DNA of 64,000 bases, from contig NC_079894.1 in NCBI RefSeq assembly GCF_024868665.1, positions 5,977,426-6,041,425 on the forward strand, written 5' to 3'. The position numbers and the translations under genes are program-made. The notes under the pieces are model-generated. The model had not been told where the DNA came from, did not search any database, and saw nothing but the letters and a program-made list of their open reading frames with translations. This DNA is from Triplophysa rosa (lineage: Eukaryota > Chordata > Actinopteri > Cypriniformes > Nemacheilidae). Positions 1 through 10,200 of the stretch are shown here, one piece after another; within the stretch, counting starts at the first letter, position 1, and each line of letters opens with the position of its first letter.

Positions 1-1598
1 TCTCCTTACCTGATAAATATCCATCAAAAAACTGAACTGCACTGTACACCAGTCATTTACTTTGCTGGATTTTTGTTATACTCTTTGTTGTTACTGTTAT
101 TTTGTATATCAGTGTTTTTAGATATTTTAGATTCCCCTTGTCTGGTCCTATAGGTGAACAAAGAGACAGAACAGGGATCCCATGTAACATATTGTATAAA
201 ATTGTGAAAATAACATTCTGCGTCCTTCGGCTTGAATAATTGTTGCTGAGTGTGCTTTATCTGATACAGATGCATTTTTAAGACACAGCTTCTTTCTTAC
301 ACCAGTTCCAGTCAGGAGCCTGGCTAATATATGGCACAAGCCATCTGTCACAACATGCATACTTTCGCTAAAAACATTTAAATGTAGGAAGGGTAATAAA
401 AATAAAAATGTACAAAATTCTGTTTTTGATTAAAATAAATCGTTTAGAAACAGTACAGTAAATAACGTAATAAAGTTTACCCTTAAACATACTTAGTAAT
501 CATAAAAGTATTATTAATTAGCATTTGAAGAGTGCAATTGAGAGATTTGAGAGAGAATAAGTACTTTGTTTCCTTATTCACAATGTTTTACTGCCCTCTT
601 CTGTTAGCAAGAGTAAGTGTAGGTGAGCAAACTGCTGTCAAAAGAAAATAAGTCTTTCGACACAAGTACCTTTTTAACGTTTCACTTGTTCGCTTAATTT
701 TTTTGAATACTGGAAAAGAGATAATGTGCAATATGCAGTATTTTTTATTTTATGCCATTTTACTGAATGACGAAAACGTCAGTAAGCAAAGATCATACAT
801 TGTAAAATATATTTGCTAAGTACTATCAAATTTGTTTTACAAGGCAATTCAATTTATGATTTTACATTTTTCATCAAGTTAAGCAAACTCAATCACAATT
901 TGGTTGTACCTAGAAAAATTATATAAATAATCAAATACTACTATAAATGAAATAAACAGCTTATTGTGGCAAATACTCTTATTGTCACACTTTTTCTCAA
1001 AAGTGCAAACAGAAACTAAAATGCTGGAAAATACTAAAATACCATGCCACGATGACATCACTGAATTTATCTAAACATTTGTTTAAGTCTAAAAGCAAGA
1101 TTTATAAAAACCTATTATGTAAACCTATGTTATAAATTATTTCAAAACATGTATAACAAAACTGCCCTCAATTAGGCTATTTTCTTACAAGAAGATCAAT
1201 GTCACACACAACAAAAGGGAATTTGTGTGTGTAGCCACTATTATTAGCCTTTGTGTTCCTCAGCAGACGGAAACCTCTCTGACAGATGTTTTTCAGTGTC
1301 TTCAATTTCAGAGCCTGTCTTTAATTCAAAGGAAAAAGCATATTCCTGCTTGAATAGCCTCCAGACATAATGTCAGTAACTACGATCCTTATTAAGGATT
1401 CTCAAATGAACGTCAGCAACTGTGGGATGCTCAGCTTTTGAAGTCCAAAAGCAATCTAATATAAGAGTATGAACTACCGTTGATAGCTTTTTGTTAAGAA
1501 TTAACACTACACTACACTACTAGCATTTGTGGTTAGAAACACATCAAATATTTTCAGCTCTTAAAAAAACCCTAAATGTAATACTCATTTTAACCTAA

Positions 1599-2600
1599 GG
1601 AGGCCGCCATGTTCTTTTTCGATGACGTAACCTGGTTTCACGCACAGCTAGGCAGCCAAACTAAACACCGACACACTAATGAGTTCTTCAGTAAATATAA
1701 GGTTCTGTAGGATAATATATATATATTACATATGTGTGTGTGTGCGTGTGTGTGTTTAACAATGTTCACAGCAAGGAAGAAGGAGGAGGGAACCGGCGAA
1801 CGTTGAACAACAAAACTTTAATAAAATAAACAAACAACAAAACGAAAGTAAAATGCTCCCTCACGGTCGACTGCCGGTCACACATAATAAAACATAACGT
1901 AAAGTCCAGGCCTGGTTGTCGCTCCTCCTTTTATATAAGATGCTAGAAGAAAGAAAGAAAATAAAGACGCTATTTGGTGTATTTTCCTACATTTTAATAT
2001 TGTTTGTCAGAAACAACACAAACATGCATATTAATAACCAAAATCATTTCGAATTTATCATATACACGATGTTTAAGCCATTATACAATGCATTTTATCC
2101 AGATTTGGACTTTTTGATGTTGATTTATCTACATCAGTAGGCTAACGGTATTGTCTTCTCTCCCTCGGTCATTAGCTGACGGGGGCTAATATTCACGTGT
2201 GCTCTAATACAGAATAAATAACCAAACCGCAAGCATTATTATTGTGTTTATCAGTATATTCTCATAATGTATAAAGTATACGATTATGATGGATGCTGAT
2301 GTCTTAATTAGTCTTAAATGTCTCAAAGGCAGTAGTTTAAAGCTACGATTTAATGCACGCTCACCTTGAACAGACGTCTAATACTGAACGCGTTCTTCTT
2401 TTATGTTTTTTATGTATTTTGTGTCAAGAGGACATACCGCCACCTACTGTCCCTGTGTGTTTGTATATCTGATCTTATGTTTTACGTGTCATATTTTACT
2501 ATAGGGGAAAACGTGTGTGCTTCGCTGTTGCGAAAGAGAACAGGTTTAGGTCGCAACCATTTGACATCACGGATTCTGACCCCAAAAAATGGCGGCCTCC
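1599..2600. mobile_element. Inverted-repeat-bounded segment, possible DNA transposon
   Basis: A 12-bp motif GGAGGCCGCCAT at 1599-1610 recurs as its exact reverse complement at 2589-2600, and similarity continues weakly inward on both sides (GATGACGTAACC against GTGATGTCAAAT). The 1-kb interior has no protein I recognise. This is the layout of a non-autonomous DNA transposon. No target-site duplication was established, so family and exact ends are open. Confidence 0.4.
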
Positions 2601-3045
2601 AAGTAAAAATATTTTTTCAAAGTTTATGAATACTGTGACAGTTATGTGTTTTTTTTATTTCACAATTATAAAGCCAACGCCATTGTTCATATAGACAGCC
2701 ATACATCGCTCTATACCCAGGGATCCTTTTAAGCATTTGAAATCAAATCATTGTTTTAGACATATGATAAATATGTACAAAGAAGTAATGATTTTTTCCC
2801 TGGTGGAAAATAACATTTTGAACCCTTATTTATTGGATAGTGATTGCCAATTAATGAATACTTATATTTTATTTTAAATATCAATCAATAGTTGCATATT
2901 GGTAAACACCCCCATGACTGTGTAAGTGGTACAGTCTGAAATGGTGCATGCCTATATGCTTAACTCAATTCAGTCAGTCTCTCACTGTGACACTACGTTG
3001 AAGTGAGTTCAAGAGAAAGCAATCATTTCTGACTCAAAATATATT

Positions 3046-3109
3046 ATGCACTACCAGATGGACATGTACAGAAGAACAATGCAAAAAGGCAAACGCTACA
3101 GGGACAGAT
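3046..3109 (+). CDS. ralyl: Candidate alternative first exon of ralyl (RRM-less isoform)
   Basis: An ATG at 3046 opens 21 codons rich in basic and aromatic residues (MHYQMDMYRRTMQKGKRYRD then R) and stops at a good splice donor, GAT|GTGAGT, at 3109/3110. The exon is 64 nt, leaving one base over. That is exactly the phase needed to join the next ralyl exon at 7205, which starts with the last two bases of a codon. The joined frame then runs to the ralyl stop with no break, giving 192 aa. Seen: ATG, donor and phase. Inferred: that it is an exon at all. No homology or transcript evidence is available, and a short ORF ending at a chance GTGAGT would look the same. Confidence 0.3.
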
Positions 3110-3499
3110 GTGAGTATCTTTCAAAATATTTATGATACTATGATTATTTTTTGACTAGTTTAAATGATAATTGTAATAAAATTAAAATTAAATTTGACAA
3201 ATATTTTTGATGAATAATAATGCAATCAAAATAAAAAAATCTAATGTAATGTTATTCGGGAATGAAACTCAGAAGAACTCTTCGGGATTGAAAATGAAAA
3301 TGTGCAGTTGTAGTGTTTACTCCTATTTGAGGTAAAAAATGACTTTAAAACAGATGTCAGTCATATGAAACATTTCTGTAATGAAACCATTGAATAAAAC
3401 TAAGTAGGGACTTTTTTTATTCAACCACACTGAAAGCTTTTGAATGGGTAAAGTAAACTAAGGTACTCCTGTTGATATGGTAACCTGTCTTAAAGGACA

Positions 3500-3500
<1 letters not shown>

Positions 3501-3584
<84 letters not shown>

Positions 3585-3843
3585 CGTGTGTGTGTGTGGG
3601 AAGGGTAAACCCTACGGTATGGGGACATTTTTTTGTCCCCATGAGGAAACAAGCTTATAAATCATACAGAATTAACTTTTTTGAAAATCTAAAAGATCAG
3701 ACAGTTGTGTGTGACTTTGTGGGTTAGGGGTAGGGAATATGATATACAGTTTGTACAGTATAAAAACCATTGCGTCTATGGAATGTCCCCATAAAACATG
3801 GAAACCCAACATGTGTGTGTGTGCGTGCGTGCGTGTGTGTGCG
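3501..3843. repeat. (GT)n microsatellite with adjoining dispersed fish repeat
   Basis: An almost pure GT array runs from about 3501 to 3598, interrupted by GTGC units. It is followed by a roughly 200-bp segment that begins GGGTAAACCCTACGGTATGG, carries a TGTCCCCAT motif near each end, and runs into a second GT/GC array at 3811-3843. Repeats flanked on both sides by GT arrays are common in fish genomes. Open frames of Cys-Val or His-Thr across the array are repeat artefacts. Confidence 0.85.
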
Positions 3844-5030
3844 CTTATTTTTTATTATGCTGTTCATCAAATTTGACTACTTTTGTCTGCTTTAACTTGT
3901 TAACACCCATTGAGAATCACACTTGCCCAGTATATGTTGCAGTTTTTGTCGGTTCTCTATAATGATCAATGTTTTGAATTTGGCTAATTGAAAAAGACAC
4001 ATCAAAGTTACCAAGCTAAAATTCTGTGGCTGTGCACATGCAAGGACTAGAGATAATGAGCTGCATTACAAATGGATGTGATACTTGTCCTCAAGAGTAC
4101 AAACAGTTCCAGGCAGTTGCGTAGATCAGTCACTGAATTACTTTGTACATCATAACAAAAGGAATGAATAAAAAAAGTCAAAAAAATGGTTGATAAGTAG
4201 GTTGTGTAGAAAAACACGATCATAAGGAAGATATGCCACAATGTACTGTGCACAAATGCCAATGGGATGTATGTGATATCAGCTATGGAACTACAGTATA
4301 TGTTTAATGTGTTATACAATATAAAGTAAGTGCTGGTGTTGAACAGAAGAAATTGACTCTTTAAGTCCTTGAAGGTCTTACTATCTCAGTCAGGTATATC
4401 CTGGGTCACTGTGCACGCAGAGATTTATCAGAACAGATATTTCATTCGCGTTTAGCTTTTAAGCACGAGTTATATCCCAGAGATGCTGACTTGTCACAGG
4501 CAGTTATGTCTTGTCAAATGAATCACTCTAAATACTCAGCTCTGCCTCTTCCCAAAGTCCCTTTAGCTGACAGGCAGACACACTGACATTAAGCGGAGGC
4601 TATTACTAAGAGAAACGCCAATCTTCTCGCTGACAGAGCACTGACAGAGGAACTAACTAAGAGAGGCACATTGATAAACAGAGATTAACATATTGATATG
4701 GCCCATGTATAAAATATAGATGGTTGGCATACTAAATGAATACTGGCGTGCCACTGGACCATTTGTTGATTGGAAATGTTGAAGGATGCAATGCATCGTG
4801 TTTTGGGTCATTTCATCTCTAAAGAAATCATTTTTAGATTTCCTAAATGCATTATCATTTAAAGGGACAGGAATCACGTTTTCTTTCTTTAGTGTATTCA
4901 AAGAAGATCAATCACTTTGGTGTTTTTAAAAACTAAAATGCAGATGACTTTAATTCAGAAGTATATCAGAACATAAAAGTATTCAAAAATAAATAAAAAT
5001 GTCCTTTAAAAAAAAAAAACTTACACCTTA

Positions 5031-5340
5031 AAGTGAAAGTTAAATGAAAATTCTGTCATCATTTACTCACCCTCGTCATTTCAAACCTGTATGACTTTCT
5101 CTTGCAGAACACAAAAGATGTTTTGAAGAATGTTGGTACCAAACAACAACGGTACCCATTGACTTCGATTGGTTTTGTGTCCGTACAATAGTGTGAATGT
5201 GTACCACCGTTGTTCAGTGACCAATATTCCTCAAAATATCTTCTTTTGTGTTCTTCAGAAGAAAGAAAGTCATACAGCTTTGAAATAACAAGATGGTGAG
5301 TAAATGATGACAGAATTTTCATTTTTCGGTGAACTATCCC
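5031..5340. mobile_element. Foldback MITE (Angel-like), copy 1
   Basis: The left arm reads AAATTCTGTCATCATTTACT followed by CACC, and the right arm carries its reverse complement (GAGTAAATGATGACAGAATT) before ending GTGAACTATCCC. Both halves contain the paired 'aacacaaaag' / 'cttttgtgttc' block. The element therefore folds almost end to end, as expected of the Angel-type short inverted-repeat elements described from teleosts. Eight further copies or fragments lie in this window. Confidence 0.8.
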
Positions 5341-5496
5341 CATCTATTTCTACTTTTGGCTTATCTTATCTTAGAACATTTTACACAAATATTAATAACA
5401 ACACAACAAAAATGTTAAATTGTGTATGTTAGTAATTAGTTTAACGAAAACTTGTACTACGTTTGAACCTCAAACACTATTAGTCAATGTAATTAA

Positions 5497-6511
5497 AGAT
5501 GGGGTAACACACGCAGTTTCTGCCAATCTCATTGCATATGTCGTATCTTATAGGAGTATTTAGTTTGATTAAATTTATAAAAGAGAGATACAGCTGTAAG
5601 ATTATTTCCGGAAAAACACGAGCTGCTAGAGGCAGGCAGGGGGGACGGAACTACAGCACTAGCACACAATACATTATCGTTTTATCCCTTCATGTTGTTT
5701 ACATTATGCACGTACACGGCGATTGCCAACAAAACACAGACATATTCATTCATTCTTTATTTAACCGGGTAAAAAACTCATTGAGAATAAAATCTCTTTT
5801 ACAAGAGTGACCTTGCCAGGACGGCAGCTACATATAACAAATATACAACAAAACACCTTACACAATCATAATTCACAACAACAAATTATCAAGGAACAAA
5901 ACACATCATTTGTTAAAAGTGTCTTGAACTCATTTAAAGACGGAAGCATAGTCAGCTTTAAGATGTTTTGTAAATTATTCCAAGCAGAAGAGGCACTATA
6001 CTGTATATAAATCCTTTTTTCATATGACTTAGTTTGACTTACCGCGTGCAGTTCATGTCCGGCATCTTTTAGCACTGGGACCGCGCCATCTATCATTTTC
6101 AAACGATCTGCAAATCCAACGTTATATCCACCGTTTATATAACATTCATCACTGAAATGCCGTGAACAAACAAACTACTGACTTCTCTCACTATCGCATG
6201 AGAAACGGCCCACAGCACAGTCAATCTTGATAAGCAGGTCTTCCTATCGCTCGTCGATTGGCGCGTGGGCGGGCGATTTCTTTCGCCTTGCCGTGGGCAT
6301 GCTTTTATGGGAGAATTGCCCAATAAAAGGAATAGGATCCCAGTTCTTATAAAAAACTTTCCGAAACAAGTTGGATTGCTGGGGCAGTGTATCAAGCATA
6401 GAAATACTACATCATACTGTAAATCCAACTCGTTTTTTAACAAGTTGACCATGTTAAGCATGAGAAGCCAGCACGTTTAACAGTGTAAAGAAATAGCATG
6501 TTACCCCATCT
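5497..6511. mobile_element. TTAA-flanked DNA transposon (Kolobok/piggyBac-like), non-autonomous
   Basis: The sequence TTAAAGATGGGGTAACA at 5493-5509 reappears as its perfect reverse complement at 6499-6515. Read as a TTAA target duplication plus a 13-bp terminal repeat (AGATGGGGTAACA), this defines a 1,015-bp element. TTAA target sites are known for the piggyBac and Kolobok superfamilies. No transposase was seen. The interior holds a nested LINE fragment (5740-6100) and a GC-richer block near 6240-6300. Superfamily assignment is inference. Confidence 0.65.
5740..6100 (-). mobile_element. LINE-derived fragment nested in the TTAA element
   Basis: On the minus strand a short open frame (stop near 5866, reading from about 6070) contains YSASSAWNNLQ and LPSLNEFKTLL. 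This matches the form of the conserved C-terminal end of fish LINE ORF2 proteins (A-x-x-W-N-x-L-Q ... S-L-x-x-F-K). The adjoining left segment, with 'tctttatttaaccgggtaa' and 'ctcattgagaataaaatct', resembles the 3' tails of such elements. It is a truncated remnant without a reverse-transcriptase core. Confidence 0.5.
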
Positions 6512-7204
6512 TTAAAACCCTTTTTTAATTACTCTTTGTATAACTGCCATGTTCCCATAAAATACAACCAAATCATGGCACAAATTGAACTGTACTTTTC
6601 GTCTCCTGCCTTTTCTTTTCTCTTTGTTTTCCAATATATCTGATGTCAGTCTACTTTTCTAATTAAACTCTGACCCTCTCGCTCGCCAAATGTTTTGAGT
6701 CCTCACCCTTATAAATACATTCCAAGCATGAATGTGTCCACTTGAAAGGTCCGTATGCCTCCGTAATGAATTTGGCTCAGTCAGGCAGAGACTAATCTAA
6801 ACTCTGAAAGTGCACTACTTTTCCTTGCAGATTTAGTGCTTTGTTTTGTGCTTCATCAGAGTGAAGGCTGAAATTGCTTGTAAATGTCTTAAAGCTCTGA
6901 ATTGTGATGTGGTCAGGGACTCAGGCAGCCCGTCCTTCAGGATAACGTGCCGGGTGTCCTTGAAAGATACCAGGGAATGATTGTGCATCTGTGTGTGTTG
7001 AGTGAGGGAAATGGAGGCTGTTGCTCTGATAGCATCTCTCTGTCGGATGATGAGAGCCATCATTCATTCATTCTGTGCCATTGTACCTATGCAGTTCTAA
7101 CGCTTTTCAAGTCCATTATAATCACCAGCCAGTGCTAAGCATTTACGAGAACGAGACTATGGTTCAAAAGGAAACAATTCTTCTGCAATCATTTTTTTTT
7201 ACAG

Positions 7205-10200
7205 ATATTAACATGGCTGGAGAGTCCCGTCCTTATAGGCCGAAAGTGGGATCCAAACACCCCTTTTCCTTATACAGGTTAAGCTTTTAGCCATGCATCT
7301 GCATTTTCTCCATTGTAAACAGTGAATTGCCGTAACATGTTTTTGTGTGTGTGTTTTTTTACAGTGGCTATGAATTTGATTATGATTTCTACAGGGATGA
7401 TTTTTATAACAGGTATGCACGCTGCATTTACTTACGAAAATGCATTAAGACACGGATCATTTCAGAGCATTGCATTGGTATTTCAGTAAATGCTGGAGCT
7501 TTTGTTCATTAGAGTTTTAGTTAGATCCCCTAAGTCCCTTATGACCTATACTGTGCAAAAAATAAAAACTGGAGGAAGAGATATCGCTAGTAACCATAAT
7601 TAATGGTTCAAATCGGTCTGACTTCAATCCTTTGCTCAGGCTAATGATGAACACTCCTCTCCAGTGAGACATTAGCTGAATGTCAGAAAGCTGCCGGGTC
7701 ATTAACCGAGCAACAGAGACGTGTCGCCCATCCTTCCTCTGACATTTTCATGTGTTTGCTTTTACTGCTCATTTGAAAGAGCTTGGTTCTCTGTGGATCA
7801 AGCAAACACCTTTACAATTATAAGAAAATATAAAGGAAAAACTGTAATGCTATTTTTTATTTTGGGGCACAGGGTGTGCGCTTTTGCGAAACTTTCTTGC
7901 ATATAGAATTAAGATTTTCTCTCATTTGATATGAAAATGTATTCGAATGAAATCTTGCACATGCAGCGTAATGTATATTTCATTTTCAATATTTGTGTAC
8001 AGAAACTTATTACAAAAGATGGTTTCATTTTATTGGGGTATCCATATTCCCAAATACACTTATGCATACATGTATATCTGTTTGCTTTTCTCTTCAGGGT
8101 TTTTGACATTCATGGGCGATTAGCACCATCCCCTCGGGCTATCATACCCATCAAACATTCTCGTGTGGTTGCTCTCTCAACACGCAGAACGAAAAACTCT
8201 TTCCAGCCAAAGATGTCCAGCTGCTCTTCTTATATAACAAGGCTATCTTCAGGTTCTTTTTGCTTTATGGGTTTGTCCTTCATTTCCGTTCAACTGTTAG
8301 AACCATTTAAGTTAAAAAAGAAAAAATATTAAGTTTAAAAAATTGATCTGTTGAAAGAAGGATCTCACTTGGACTGACTCACAATAAACATGTAACAGAA
8401 CCGTCAAAGATTTTATACATTTTTAATCACAAGTAACATTTGAGTATAGCCATGACGCTTCTGTCTGCCGACAACCATAGTCATTTTAAAACTAATAACT
8501 ACACTGTTAGATTTTTCCTTGTAATTTTGCGGTAAGTCACTGGCAGCACTATTGCCAGTGACTTACTGTAAGTTCCCCCTTACAGCAGCTTAACTGTATA
8601 TGTACCTTACAGTAATATGACTTTACTGCAACTTCTTTTTACAGTATAATATCCATACTGTAATGTCATTGTACAGTATAAAACCCTTACCACAATTTGG
8701 CTTCACAGTATTATAACTCTACAGTAACTTTACTGCAATTATAACTTGCTAAATAATATTGTAAAATGCATTCCTTTATAATAATTGTATTTCATATTAT
8801 TTTACAATATGTGCCACTAGCAGTACAAAATCTCAATGATTGGTTTACATGAATACTGTTAAATTTTATAAATTCAAAATAAGTGACACAAGTCCATGTA
8901 CAACAATATTTTTATTCAGTACATTATTATGTGTTACATACATTAATAATGGCTTGTTGAACAATGTGATACAACAATGCCTGATGACAACTGATGAAAT
9001 CATAACAATATAACAGTATCTTTAAGAATAATCTAACAATAGATTGAACACTGTAAATACAGCCAATATTTTGGTTCAAAATCTATTACAACAAAACACA
9101 CCAGGATGATGTTAATGAGACTACAGGCACAAAGCTTGCGAGATCCATTCTAGGCTTATCTCTGTTCTGGCGTTGAACTGGCACCGGTTCATTGCTAGAC
9201 AGATGATCTAAAGAGAAACAAAAAGAAAATGTGTGAGAAATGGTCATGGATTTCTCTCATTTAAACTGTCGATGAACAGACAGGCTAACAATTTATGCAA
9301 CAGCATAAAATACAACAATCAAAATATTCTTTTATTTTCTTCAAACCACCAACTTTATACAGTTTATCACATACTTGTGATTAGTTGGAATATGAACCAA
9401 ACTTGTGTTATTCTTTAAATCAGACAAAACATAGCACATTTTCTTTCTGTTAATATTTTAAAAATAATAATTATGTGTGAAAAATAGAGTCTCACATGGA
9501 TGATGTTTTTTTAGTTAGTGCCGCACTGGTTCCCTCGACCGAGAGCCACTGGATTTTTTACATAGACATTTGAAAGATTGCAAAAAATTAGATCTGTGAT
9601 TAACAAAGGTTTGACACTTACATGCTTTGTCTATCAGGATCATCTTTACAAATTAACACCACATGTATGAAAGAGATGTATAACATGTATAACACCACAT
9701 ATATGAAGCCTAAATACAATCGGCAGAAATAAAAAGCTAACATGAAGATATACGGGTACAGTAGTTGACGAATAAATCGTGTCCTATGGTGTGACATAGC
9801 AAAAATTTGAAAACAAACTTTTTACATAATTTTATGTTATTAATATTAATATTTATAATATAAAATAGTATAAGAGAGATTTATCTTCATTGTTTGTTTT
9901 TTTCTTGATTTTTGCCATCACTCTATAGGACACATTTGCGTAATAATTTGTCAACTACCCATAAACAGACTATACCACAGTTGATCAACATCAATGTCAC
10001 CACCACCAAGCCTTCAGCAACACTTTCAAACTTAACGTCAAAAATAACGTGTTCCCTAATAAGCGAGTAAGGTAAAGCTTTAAACAATTGCGAGCTGGTG
10101 TGTTCTATGCCGTATAATAAGATGTGAAAATATTTACAGGTTTTGTTAACCACATACCTTATTTCATTTACCCCATTAAAAAAACCTTGAATTTGGGGCA

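Larger units (their letters stand above)
1..7204. other. Non-coding stretch upstream of the first definite ralyl exon
   Basis: No exon with recognisable homology was found here. If ralyl has its usual structure this is intron, since the first definite exon at 7205 begins in mid-codon and continues an upstream reading frame. I looked for the RRM-coding exons and did not see them; mammalian RALYL introns are very large, so they are probably left of the window. The stretch holds an inverted-repeat-bounded segment (1599-2600), a GT microsatellite with an attached dispersed repeat (3501-3843), a MITE (5031-5340) and a TTAA-flanked element (5497-6511), listed separately. A possible alternative first exon lies at 3046-3109. 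Confidence 0.6.

Noticed and set aside
3061..3120. RRM exon of ralyl in the first 7 kb
   Set aside because: No RNP1/RNP2-like motif was seen in any frame; only the short candidate exon at 3046-3109 is compatible by phase.
3458..3727. Open frames of repeated Cys-Val and His-Thr
   Set aside because: They are translations of the GT microsatellite, not genes.
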